Assembly (NCBI GenBank): GCA_007129525.1
Contig: SKVI01000109.1
Span: forward strand, 1 to 10,198
Length of the DNA stretch: 10,198 nucleotides
Reading direction: 5' to 3'
From: Gemmatimonadota bacterium
GTDB taxonomy: Bacteria > Gemmatimonadota > Gemmatimonadetes > Longimicrobiales > Gaopeijiaceae
Below the pieces are notes generated by a model that was given only the letters and a program-made list of their open reading frames with translations, was not told the origin of the DNA and did not search any database. Positions 1-6,277 of the stretch are shown piece after piece; positions within the stretch are counted from its first letter, which is position 1, and each line of letters starts with the position of its first letter. The translations under genes were made by a program, and so were the position numbers.

Positions 1-771
1 AACCAGATAGCCCTCTTCCCACTCCAGGACGCGGCTGCTGGGTACGGCCGACGGTGCCAGCGCCACCATCTGGCCCCGGGCCGGGTGGACGGGAACGGGA
101 CCGGGAAGACCCTCCAGGGTTCCGCTCCAGGCTCCCGCCGCCACCACCACCGCCTCCGCGTCGAGGCGGGAGCCGTCGGCCAGTCCGATCCCGGTCGCCC
201 GCCCACCTCGAACCCGGAGTTCCGTCACCTCCCGACCTTCCTGGATGTCCACCCCCGAGTCGCGCGCGCTCCGGGCCAGCGCCTCCGAAAGGGCCCGGTT
301 GTCCACGCGGAAGTCCTCTTCCAGGAGGAGTCCGCCCCGGGAATCGGAGCCTACCGCCGGCTCCACCTTTCGCACCTCCGATCCGTCGAGCCAGTGGGCC
401 GGAACGCCTCGCCGGTCGGCCCACCGAAGCCGGTTCCTGAGGCGATGCTCCTCGGCTTCGGAGAACGCCAGGCGGAGCTTTCCGCAACGCCGAAACTCCA
501 GCTCCATTCCCGTCTCGTCCTCAAGGGTCGGGGCGAAGGATGTCCAGAGCTGAAGGCTCTCGAGGCCGAACTCCAGGAAGGGGCCCGGCTCCAGGGCCTC
601 GCCCAGCGGCGAGAGCATGCCGGCGGCGGCCCACGAGGCTTCCCGCCCCACCCGGCCCTTCTCCAGCAGCACCACGTCCATCCCCGCGTTCCGGACCTCC
701 CGGGCGATGGCGAGTCCCACCACGCCGCCCCCCACGATGACCAGCTCTCCCCCGGTTCGTCGTCTGCTCAT
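1..771 (-). CDS. thiO: Glycine oxidase ThiO-like FAD-dependent amine oxidase, N-terminal 257 residues (runs off the window)
   Basis: The gene reads leftward from ATG at 771 and stays open to base 1, so the C-terminal third (about 110 residues of a usual ~370) is missing. ThiO oxidises glycine to iminoacetate (dehydroglycine) for the thiazole ring of thiamine, using FAD in the cytoplasm. Visible motifs are the Rossmann dinucleotide fold VIVGGGVVGLAIA at residues 11-23 ending in an acidic LLEK (35-38), the family signature ASWAAAGMLSP (45-55), VAAGAWSG (210-217) and PVHPARGQMV (227-236), which is typical of the ThiO/D-amino-acid oxidase group. An in-frame TGA at 799-801 limits upstream extension and ATG 771 is the first good start. 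The purine-rich stretch before it lies unusually close to the ATG, so the start is only fairly certain. It is divergent from the thioesterase gene. A sarcosine or D-amino-acid oxidase relative is the alternative. No other thi gene is in view. Confidence 0.85.
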   Translation of the reverse strand, partial: MSRRRTGGELVIVGGGVVGLAIAREVRNAGMDVVLLEKGRVGREASWAAAGMLSPLGEALEPGPFLEFGLESLQLWTSFAPTLEDETGMELEFRRCGKLRLAFSEAEEHRLRNRLRWADRRGVPAHWLDGSEVRKVEPAVGSDSRGGLLLEEDFRVDNRALSEALARSARDSGVDIQEGREVTELRVRGGRATGIGLADGSRLDAEAVVVAAGAWSGTLEGLPGPVPVHPARGQMVALAPSAVPSSRVLEWEEGYLV

Positions 772-966
772 CCTCTTCGGGTGTTGCAGGCTCCCTGCTC
801 AGGCCCCGATCTTCGAGGCTCGGTGGGGCTGCCGAGGCGGCCCGGTGTCGGGATGGGTTCCGATCCGGCTGCCGTGGCATCCCCCAGGCCGCTGAACCCC
901 GGAAGGGAAGAGGGGTTTCGCGTCGGCGGCGCCATGAACCGACAGTGGATACGGGAGAGCACGACC

Positions 967-1422
967 ATGGGAACCACCAAATCCCCCCAGGACGAGACGT
1001 TCCGGTTCGAGCACCGGGTTCCGGTTCGCTTCCGCGACGTGGACGTTGGTGGGCACGCCCACCACTCCCAGGTACTCATCTACATCGAGGAGGCTCGCTG
1101 GCGCTACTGGGAGGAAGTGGCCGGACGAAAGGGGATCGAATCTGTGGACTACATCATGGCCGAAGCCCGTGTCCGGTATCGCCGGCGGATCCTCTACCCC
1201 GACATGCTTCGGGTCGGGGTGAGGGTGGCGTCGCTGGGCCGCAAGCACTTCGAGATGGCCTACCGGATCATCTCGGGCGAAGGCGAGCTCCTGGCCTCGG
1301 CCTGGACCACCCAGGTCATGTACGACTACGCCGAGGGCCGCTCGGTGCGGGTCCCTGCCGAGCTGAGGGAACGTCTCGAGGAGTACGAGGGCGGGCCCCT
1401 CCCCGGGCGCAGGACCGGGTAA
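967..1422 (+). CDS. Hotdog-fold acyl-CoA thioesterase, 4HBT/YbgC-like
   Basis: This 151-residue protein has the size and layout of single-domain 4HBT thioesterases, which hydrolyse acyl-CoA or acyl-ACP thioesters in the cytoplasm as dimers or tetramers. The signature RFRDVDVGGHAHHSQ at residues 21-35 aligns with the usual Y-x-D-x-D-x-x-G-x-V-N/H-x-x-x-Y. Asp26 sits at the expected catalytic acid position, and IEEARWRYW (40-48) fits the conserved E-A-R of the central helix. The beta strands around 64-74 and 81-88 (VRYRRRILYPD, RVGVRVAS) follow the family pattern. I start it at ATG 967 because GGGAGAG at 953-959 gives a seven-base spacing. ATG 934 is in frame but lacks a comparable site, and the frame staying open back to base 85 is a GC artefact over thiO. 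The 195 bp between it and thiO show no clear promoter. The substrate is unknown; the operon context (a lone gene) does not help. Confidence 0.82.
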   Translation: MGTTKSPQDETFRFEHRVPVRFRDVDVGGHAHHSQVLIYIEEARWRYWEEVAGRKGIESVDYIMAEARVRYRRRILYPDMLRVGVRVASLGRKHFEMAYRIISGEGELLASAWTTQVMYDYAEGRSVRVPAELRERLEEYEGGPLPGRRTG

Positions 1423-1450
1423 GCGGACTCCGCTCGGGGCAGGAGGCCCC
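1422..1450. terminator. Paired GC-rich inverted repeats between convergent genes (possible bidirectional terminator)
   Basis: Two adjacent inverted repeats fill the short gap between the thioesterase stop and the msrP stop. AGCGGA-C-TCCGCT spans 1422-1434 and GGGGC-AGGAG-GCCCC spans 1436-1450. There is no T-tract on either strand, so these are at best atypical terminators. The first has a single-base centre and would make only a shortened hairpin in RNA. Their position exactly between two converging genes is the main support. Confidence 0.35.
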
Positions 1451-1452
1451 TC

Positions 1453-2472
1453 TCAGGTGATCCCCGACATGATCTCCTCGTCGTAGAGGTCGGCCACCCA
1501 CTCGCCGTAGCCGTTGAAGGGAAGAGTCTCGACCCTCCGGTCCTCGCCGATGAGCTCCTCGGTGGCCTGGGACCACCGGGGATGGGGCACCCGGGGGTTC
1601 ACGTTGGAATAGAAGCCGTACTCCTGGGGCTGCATGTCATTCCAGAGTGTGGGGGGGCGTTCCCGGGTCACCTCGATCTTCACGACGGACTTGGGGCTCT
1701 TGTATCCGTACTTCCACGGGGTGATGATGCGGACCGGAGCGCCGTGCTGCTTGGGAAGGGGCGAGCCGTAGATGCCGGTGGTCACCAGGGTCAGTTCGTT
1801 TCTGGCCTCGTCCATCCGCAGCCCTTCGTAGTAGGGCCAGGGATAGTGGGTCTGCGTCCGCTGGCCCACCGCCTGGTCGGGCCGATCGAAGGAGACGAAG
1901 CGGACGTACCGGCCGGTGGAGAGGGGTTGCACGCGGTCCAGGAGCCGGTGGAGGGGGAAGCCGATCCAGGGCACCGTCATGGCCCACGCCTCCACGCACC
2001 GAAAGCGGTACACCCGCTCCTCCAGCCCGATGGAGCGCTCCAGGTCGGCCACGTCGAAGACCCCCGGCCGGTCCACCTCGCCGGTGATCTCCAGCGTCCA
2101 GGGCCGAGCCTCGAAGGGCCCCACGTTCTTCCAGACCTCCGCCTTCTCGGTGGTGAACTCGTAGAAGTTGTTGTGGGTCGCCGCCACCCGGCGATCCGTC
2201 AGGGGTCGGTCCACACCGACGATGTCGTTTCGCGACGGCGGGTACAGGTCCGCCGACGGCGTGTCGGGGATCGTGTCCAGGGGGTCCGCGGGCTGACGCC
2301 TCGTGGCGGATTCGGAGGAGGCGGACCGCCGGCACGCCGCCGGCCCGAGCCCCAGGGCGCCCAGGGCCAGGCCCGCGGTCCGGATGAAGCGTCGCCGGTT
2401 CCAGTAGTCCGTCTCGCGAGTGAGGCTGCCGGAGCCGATCCGCCAGCCAGGGGGAAGGTGAATGTGTGCCAT
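1453..2472 (-). CDS. msrP: Tat-exported MsrP/YedY-family molybdopterin oxidoreductase (methionine sulfoxide reductase catalytic subunit)
   Basis: This 339-residue protein matches MsrP (YedY), the periplasmic Mo-molybdopterin enzyme that reduces methionine sulfoxide in envelope proteins. A twin-arginine signal lies at residues 26-47: NRRRFI, then a hydrophobic stretch rich in Ala, Gly and Leu, ending in Ala-Ala-Cys47. Family blocks follow: HNNFYEF (100-106), the cofactor region EERVYRFRCVEAWAM (151-165) with Cys159 as the expected Mo ligand, GFPL (171-174), GAPVRIITPWKYGYKS (244-259), EYGFYSNVNP (284-293), HPRWSQATE (297-305) and FNGYGE (319-324). ATG 2472 is favoured by GGAGG six bases upstream. 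Length is normal for the family. In many bacteria msrP is followed by msrQ, a haem membrane protein that feeds it electrons; here the next gene downstream converges on it, so msrQ is not in this operon. Cys47 could suggest a lipoprotein, but the residue three before it is Pro, not Leu, so the lipobox is poor. Confidence 0.93.
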   Translation of the reverse strand: MAHIHLPPGWRIGSGSLTRETDYWNRRRFIRTAGLALGALGLGPAACRRSASSESATRRQPADPLDTIPDTPSADLYPPSRNDIVGVDRPLTDRRVAATHNNFYEFTTEKAEVWKNVGPFEARPWTLEITGEVDRPGVFDVADLERSIGLEERVYRFRCVEAWAMTVPWIGFPLHRLLDRVQPLSTGRYVRFVSFDRPDQAVGQRTQTHYPWPYYEGLRMDEARNELTLVTTGIYGSPLPKQHGAPVRIITPWKYGYKSPKSVVKIEVTRERPPTLWNDMQPQEYGFYSNVNPRVPHPRWSQATEELIGEDRRVETLPFNGYGEWVADLYDEEIMSGIT

Positions 2473-2498
2473 GGGGAACCTCCGGGCAGTGCCTCGCG

Positions 2499-2504
2499 TT
2501 TATA
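2499..2504 (-). promoter_or_regulatory. Candidate -10 box for msrP
   Basis: Read on the minus strand this is TATAAA, one base from the sigma-70 consensus and rare in such GC-rich DNA. It lies 27 bases before the msrP ATG, leaving a leader of about 20 bases that contains the GGAGG ribosome site. No convincing -35 hexamer is found 16-18 bases upstream, so an activator or a divergent -35 would be needed. Confidence 0.4.
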
Positions 2505-2791
2505 CGAACCGGGGAAGGCAGGGGGGAATGACCGACGGGTGTACAGAGTTCATGACCCTGGGGCGCTCCCGCGGTTCCGCCAGGTCCCCCCTTTCCGGTC
2601 AGACTGCAGGGCCTCTGGAGCGGCGTTCCGACGGACCTTTTCGAGGTCACCAACGGTACTGTAAGGGGAATGTCGGAGGTAACGGTAGATGTTGAGCTAC
2701 CAGGGCTTTCACGGCCCTTCTTCACAGCACCGCCTCTCCGATATGGATCGTTGTCGTTCCCCTGAGTGTAGATCGCTTACGCCGAGGCAGA

Positions 2792-2820
2792 TTGCATCGC
2801 CGAGGGGAGGGACTTAGGAT
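2792..2820 (+). promoter_or_regulatory. Weak candidate promoter for the TPR gene
   Basis: TTGCAT (2792-2797) and TAGGAT (2815-2820) are 17 bases apart, placing transcription start near 2827 and giving a leader of about 80 bases before ATG 2906. The -10 matches four of six consensus bases and the -35 only three, so this is a suggestion. A small stem-loop begins right at the predicted start. Confidence 0.3.
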
Positions 2821-2826
2821 GCGAAC

Positions 2827-2842
2827 CTTTGGAAAACCGAAG
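2827..2842 (+). other. Small stem-loop at the predicted 5' end of the TPR mRNA
   Basis: CTTTGG and CCGAAG form a six-pair stem (one G-U) closed by a four-base AAAA loop. If transcription starts near 2827, this would be the very 5' end of the message, where such stems commonly slow decay. The role is inferred from position alone. Confidence 0.25.
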
Positions 2843-2905
2843 TGGGCCGCAGGGACCTGATTCTCGCGAGCCCGCCTGCCCAAGACACATGCTGGGAGAA
2901 GCAAC

Positions 2906-4672
2906 ATGTTCGATCGACTGAGTGTGAGCCTGGTGGTCGCCGCGGTGGCCGCCTTCCTTCTGGTTCCCCTCATGCCGCAGGCCGTCGAGGCCCAGGAGCG
3001 GGCCCGCGTCATGGTTCCCGACCTCCAGCCCACCGACGACTCCCGTGATCGCTTCGGTGAGAACGTGGCGGAGTACGTGAGAGATCTCATCGACCTCGAG
3101 CGCCACGTGGCCATGTCCGAGCGGGACATCGACCAGGCGGCTCGGGAGTTCGACCTGCGCTACGGGGATCTGGACTGCACCACCGCCAGACAGCTCGCCA
3201 CCCAGATCGACGTACCCCTGGTCTTGTGCGGTGAGTACTTCACGTCCGATGACGGCGAGTACACCATGCAGGCCACCTTCTACACGATCCCGGCCCTGGA
3301 GGAGTTCGAGGTCGAACCCCTGGCCCTCTACTACCGGGACGAGGAGCAGGCGGCCCGCCACATCCTGCAGGCCTTCGAGCGTACCTCTGAGCAGGTCCTG
3401 GCCATCGGGCTCTGCCAGTCCGAGCGCGCCTCCGCCAACTGGGAGCAGGCCGTAGAGTACTGCACCCGGGCGCTGGACGTGGCTCCGGAGTCGGAGCAGG
3501 CACGCCAATCGCTGGCCGTGTCCTACTTCGAGACGGAGCAGTGGGCGGACGCCCTGCAGCACCTGGAGATCCTGATGGAAGCTGATCCGAGCAACGAAGA
3601 TCTCCTGAACCGGGCGGGGTACGCTTCGGCCCAGATGGGCGACGCCGATGCGGCACGGGACTACTACTCGGCCTACCTGGACATCAACCCCGACAACGTG
3701 GGCGTCCGGCTCACCGTGGCCTTTGATCTGGCCCAGGAGGCCGGTGACTACTACGGGGCCATGACCCTCCTGGAGGAGGGGATGGAGCAGGAGCCGGAGA
3801 ACGTGGAGCTGAACGAGGCCTTCGGGATGTACGCCTTCCGAGCGGCTCTCAACCTTCAGGACGTCGAGACGGACCCGGTGGCCCAGGACAGCGACCAGCC
3901 CCGGGTGAGCGCCGAAGTGGCCGAGCTCTACCGCACCGCCATCGAGGCTCTGGACTTCGTGATCCAGGAGCGGGGCGCCGAGGCCCGGGTCACCCACGCG
4001 GTGAACATCATGCGGGCCTACCGTCAGCTCGACGAGCTGGAGAACGCCCTGGAGATGGGCAACCGGGCCCGTGACATCTTCCCCGCCGAGGCCCGGCTGC
4101 ACGGACAGCTTGCCGGTGTGCACAACGAGCTGGGCAACACCGACGAGGCCATCGCCTCGCTGGAGCGGGCCATGGAGCTGGATCCCGAGGGTGCCGAGGT
4201 GTCGAGTCCCTGGACCCGGATGGGGAACTTCCTCCTGGACGCTGGTCGGCCCGATGAAGCCATCGCGGCCTTCCACAACGCCCAGGAGCGCCAGGAGCAG
4301 CAGTCGGACCAGCTGGCCAGCATGATCTTCAGCCACGCCTACGGCAACTACATCCAGGAGCGCACCAACATCCAGCGCGGGGTGGAGCTCATCGAGGAGG
4401 CCAAGGAGTTCAACGTCTCTGCCGAGTTCCGCGAGCAGCTGAACTTCTTCCACGGGTACGCGCTCATGCGGCTGGGCGAGCAGATTCAGCAGCCCCAGAC
4501 GCTGGAGACGGCCCGGCAGTCGCTGCCCATCTTCCAGCAGGCCCGGGAAATGGTCCAGGCCGGTGAGGGCCACGCCCAGAGGACCGGCCAGAGCGTGAGT
4601 GGGTTGCTGGATCCCATCGATCAGTACATCGAGATCCAGGAGGCCATCATTGCCCGCGAGGGTCGGCGCTGA
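2906..4672 (+). CDS. Secreted TPR-repeat protein with possible CsgG/LpoB-like N-terminal domain
   Basis: This 588-residue protein begins with a Sec signal peptide: charged MFDR, a hydrophobic core at about 8-24, and a likely cleavage near AVEA (26-29), so it probably acts in the periplasm or outside the cell. Residues about 31-125 look like an alpha/beta domain: strand RVMVPDL, helix FGENVAEYVRDLI, strand HVAMSERDIDQAAREF, then ARQLATQIDVPLVLCGEY. This order resembles CsgG, FlgO and LpoB-type domains, a weak fold-level resemblance only. Tetratricopeptide units follow at about 170-298 (four, with patterns such as WEQAVEYCTRALDVAP and WADALQHLEILMEADP), then 361-463 (three, such as TDEAIASLERAMELDP). 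TPRs mediate protein contacts. There are four cysteines (90, 108, 170, 186). GGGAG seven bases before ATG 2906 sets the start. It ends with tandem TGA TGA and is insulated by hairpins from mraZ, so it is probably a single-gene unit. Exact function unknown. Confidence 0.85.
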   Translation: MFDRLSVSLVVAAVAAFLLVPLMPQAVEAQERARVMVPDLQPTDDSRDRFGENVAEYVRDLIDLERHVAMSERDIDQAAREFDLRYGDLDCTTARQLATQIDVPLVLCGEYFTSDDGEYTMQATFYTIPALEEFEVEPLALYYRDEEQAARHILQAFERTSEQVLAIGLCQSERASANWEQAVEYCTRALDVAPESEQARQSLAVSYFETEQWADALQHLEILMEADPSNEDLLNRAGYASAQMGDADAARDYYSAYLDINPDNVGVRLTVAFDLAQEAGDYYGAMTLLEEGMEQEPENVELNEAFGMYAFRAALNLQDVETDPVAQDSDQPRVSAEVAELYRTAIEALDFVIQERGAEARVTHAVNIMRAYRQLDELENALEMGNRARDIFPAEARLHGQLAGVHNELGNTDEAIASLERAMELDPEGAEVSSPWTRMGNFLLDAGRPDEAIAAFHNAQERQEQQSDQLASMIFSHAYGNYIQERTNIQRGVELIEEAKEFNVSAEFREQLNFFHGYALMRLGEQIQQPQTLETARQSLPIFQQAREMVQAGEGHAQRTGQSVSGLLDPIDQYIEIQEAIIAREGRR

Positions 4673-4689
4673 TGACAGGATGACCAGTC

Positions 4690-4717
4690 GGTCCAGGCCC
4701 TGACGGGCCCGAGGACC
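4690..4717 (+). terminator. Hairpin downstream of the TPR gene (first of two)
   Basis: GGTCC-a-GGCCC pairs with GGGCC-cga-GGACC around a four-base TGAC loop, giving ten G-C-rich pairs with a small internal asymmetry. It begins 17 bases after the stop codon. There is no following T-tract. It may act with the stronger hairpin 13 bases further on, or protect the 3' end of the message. Confidence 0.45.
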
Positions 4718-4730
4718 CTCACGCAGGAAT

Positions 4731-4770
4731 CGAAAGGGGTGTCGCGGAATTGTCCGCGGCGCCCCTTTCG
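4731..4770 (+). terminator. Strong 18-bp hairpin separating the TPR gene from mraZ
   Basis: The arms 4731-4748 and 4753-4770 pair over all 18 positions, with two G-U wobbles, around the tetraloop ATTG. The stem starts with CGAAAGGGG and closes with CCCCTTTCG. This is the most stable local structure in the window and lies between the TPR gene stop and the mraZ promoter. It lacks a proper U-run afterwards (TGCGTTCGG follows), so it is either an intrinsic terminator of the short-tail kind or a 3'-end stabiliser. Confidence 0.65.
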
Positions 4771-4803
4771 TGCGTTCGGCCCCATTTCCGTCGACGAAGA
4801 CTC

Positions 4804-4833
4804 TTGACCCGCATCCCACCCACCCCATATGTT
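4804..4833 (+). promoter_or_regulatory. Sigma-70-like promoter of the mraZ (dcw) operon
   Basis: TTGACC (4804-4809) matches five of six -35 consensus bases, and TATGTT (4828-4833) lies 18 bases further, in an AT-richer patch. Transcription would start near 4840, leaving about 53 bases to the mraZ GTG. The predicted start falls inside the phased TGGG series, so MraZ binding there would block this promoter. This is the only good promoter visible before the whole operon. Confidence 0.6.
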
Positions 4834-4835
4834 CT

Positions 4836-4880
4836 CCCAGCCGTCACCACTATTACCCACTCTTCCCCACAACCACCCAC
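4836..4880 (-). promoter_or_regulatory. MraZ operator: five TGGG elements with 10-bp period
   Basis: On the plus strand, CCCAC occurs at 4856-4860, 4866-4870 and 4876-4880, each separated by exactly five bases. In the same phase lie CCCAG (4836-4840) and the degenerate ACCAC (4846-4850). Read on the minus strand the elements are TGGGN with five-base spacers, which is the described binding pattern of Escherichia coli MraZ (three TGGGN repeats, five-base spacers, in the mraZ leader). The series runs from the predicted transcription start to one base before the GGAGG ribosome site. MraZ autorepression of the dcw operon is therefore very likely; the binding itself is inferred. Confidence 0.8.
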
Positions 4881-4892
4881 GGAGGGGACAGC

Positions 4893-5333
4893 GTGGCGGG
4901 GTTTCTCGGGCAGTATGAGTACCAACTGGACCAGAAGGGGCGGGTCAGCCTCCCGGCGGAGTACCGGCGCCGGGCGGACGACACCCGCTTCGTCCTGCTG
5001 CAGTGGGAGCCCACCCACCTGACTCTCTTCCCCCAGTCCACCTGGGAAGGCGTGCAGGAGCGGTTGCTGGAATTGAGGCGAAGTCGGTCGGCCATGGCGG
5101 GACACCTGCGACGGATCACCGCCCGGGCGGTGGAGGTGGAGCCGGACAAGCAGGGACGCATCCTGATTCCGGCCTGGCTCAAGGAGGCGGCAGCGCTGGA
5201 GGGCTCGGCGCTCCTCATCGGAGCCCTGGATCGGGTGGAGATCTGGGATCCGGAGAGGTTCCGTGACGCGGGGCCGGCCGAGGGCGAGGAATCGGAGGAG
5301 CTGGCGCAGGCCGTCCACGAGATCTTCGGCTGA
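4893..5333 (+). CDS. mraZ: Transcriptional regulator MraZ
   Basis: MraZ is a ring-forming DNA-binding protein with two SpoVT/AbrB-like domains that controls its own dcw operon. The two conserved swapped-hairpin motifs are visible: LDQKGRVSLPAEYR at residues 12-25 and DKQGRILIPAWL at 85-96. The length of 146 residues is normal. I use the GTG at 4893, which yields the typical N-terminus MAGFLGQYEY and has GGAGGGG (4881-4887) at good spacing; the frame staying open further upstream runs through the operator and terminator and is not coding. An acidic stretch (GEESEE, 131-136) precedes the C-terminus. It is the first gene of the operon, and its stop TGA shares one base with the rsmH ATG. Its predicted operator lies immediately upstream. 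Confidence 0.96.
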   Translation: MAGFLGQYEYQLDQKGRVSLPAEYRRRADDTRFVLLQWEPTHLTLFPQSTWEGVQERLLELRRSRSAMAGHLRRITARAVEVEPDKQGRILIPAWLKEAAALEGSALLIGALDRVEIWDPERFRDAGPAEGEESEELAQAVHEIFG

Positions 5334-6277
5334 TGGACCGGGAGAATGACTTCCATGTCCCGGTCCTGGTGGACGAGGTGGTCGAATTCCTGGCCGGCTC
5401 GCCGGCCCGGGGAGAGATCATGGACGGGACGGTGGGGGGAGGCGGCCATGCTCGGGCGATCCTCCAGCGGATCCCCGACAGCCGCGTCCTGGCGGTGGAC
5501 CGGGATCCGGAGGCACTGGCCCGGGCCCGGACGGCGCTGGAGCCCTGGAGCGACCGTATCCGCTTCCTGCAGGCACGCTTCGACGAGGCGGCCCGGGGGG
5601 CGGGAATCTTCGGACCGTCCCTCAGGGGGGCGCTCCTGGACCTGGGGGTCAGCTCCAGGCAGATCGACGAGGACGACCGTGGGTTCGCCTTTCGCTCCGG
5701 CGAGGCGCCCCTGGACATGCGCATGGGGGGCGAGACGGAAGGTGGGCCCACGGCGGCCGACATTCTGAATGAGTGGGACGAGGAGGAGCTGGCCCGGATC
5801 TTCAGGGAGTATGGAGAGGAACCCCGGGCGCGGCGGCTGGCCGCCGAGGTGGTGAAGCGGCGGGCCAGCCGTCCCCTGGGGAGGGCGCAGGACCTGTTGG
5901 ACGCGATGAGCGTGGTCCATCAACGACCGCTTTCGGCAAAGGAGAAGGCCAGGGTGTTCCAGGCGCTGCGGATTCAGGTCAACGACGAGTTGGCTGCGCT
6001 GGAGACGGCGTTGCCTCGTCTGCGGAAGGCTCTCCTGCCCGGGGGAGTCCTGGTGGCCATCGCCTATCACTCCCTGGAAGACCGGATCGTGAAGCACACC
6101 CTCCGGGAGTGGAGCCAGGACTGCGTGTGCCCTCCGGGGCTGCCGGTCTGCGCCTGCCGGGGTGAGGCCTTGGGCGAACTGCTGACCCGGAAGGTGGTCC
6201 GGCCCACCGAGGCGGAGCTGGAAAAGAATCCCCGGGCCCGCAGCGCACGCCTGAGGGCGTGGAGGAAGGCCGCATGA
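5333..6277 (+). CDS. rsmH: 16S rRNA (cytosine-1402 N4)-methyltransferase RsmH (MraW)
   Basis: RsmH uses S-adenosylmethionine to methylate N4 of C1402 in 16S rRNA, tuning decoding at the ribosomal P site. All family blocks are present in 314 residues, a normal length: FHVPVLVDEVV (7-17), the AdoMet loop DGTVGGGGHA (31-40), AVDRDP (54-59), LLDLGVSSRQID (101-112), PLDMRM (126-131), the helical insert with EYGEEPRARR (159-168), RVFQALRIQVNDEL (207-220) and AYHSLEDRIVK (244-254). A cysteine cluster CVCPPGLPVCAC (264-275) is also typical of the family's C-terminal part. The start ATG overlaps the mraZ stop by one base, with no strong ribosome site of its own, so coupling to mraZ translation is likely. 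The stop overlaps the ftsL start by four bases. Confidence 0.97.
   Translation: MDRENDFHVPVLVDEVVEFLAGSPARGEIMDGTVGGGGHARAILQRIPDSRVLAVDRDPEALARARTALEPWSDRIRFLQARFDEAARGAGIFGPSLRGALLDLGVSSRQIDEDDRGFAFRSGEAPLDMRMGGETEGGPTAADILNEWDEEELARIFREYGEEPRARRLAAEVVKRRASRPLGRAQDLLDAMSVVHQRPLSAKEKARVFQALRIQVNDELAALETALPRLRKALLPGGVLVAIAYHSLEDRIVKHTLREWSQDCVCPPGLPVCACRGEALGELLTRKVVRPTEAELEKNPRARSARLRAWRKAA

Larger units (their letters stand above)
2473..2905. other. Gene-free divergent intergenic region between msrP and the TPR gene
   Basis: About 430 bp holds no open frame that looks like a protein. It contains putative promoters for both flanking genes (described separately). Several short inverted repeats lie inside it: GAC-c-CTGG/CCAG-GTC around 2554-2586, GGTAG/CTACC at 2684-2688 and 2697-2701, immediately followed by AGGGC/GCCCT at 2702-2706 and 2714-2718. 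None is strong enough alone to call an RNA element or operator. I see no tRNA, attachment site or recognised riboswitch core. Confidence 0.6.

Noticed and set aside
85..966. Possible N-terminal extension of the thioesterase frame.
   Set aside because: It lies antisense to thiO, has no thioesterase-like content, and a strong ribosome site supports ATG 967.
772..966. A thiamine pyrophosphate riboswitch before thiO.
   Set aside because: A CTGAG occurs on the minus strand near 799, but the conserved second half of the TPP core is not present. The AACCCC/GGGGTT inverted repeat at 895-917 has an 11-base loop and is weak.
1582..2664. A 360-codon plus-strand open frame opposite msrP.
   Set aside because: MsrP on the minus strand is clear by motif and ribosome site; this frame is a GC shadow.
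2777..4828. A 683-codon open frame on the minus strand opposite the TPR gene.
   Set aside because: It mirrors the codon structure of the TPR gene in GC-rich DNA, has a low-complexity Leu/Gly/Val/His-rich product without motifs, and runs through the terminator hairpin and the intergenic leader.
4863..4871. A DnaA-box-like TTCCCCACA (seven of nine matches) upstream of mraZ.
   Set aside because: It is isolated and fully explained by the phased CCCAC elements of the MraZ operator.
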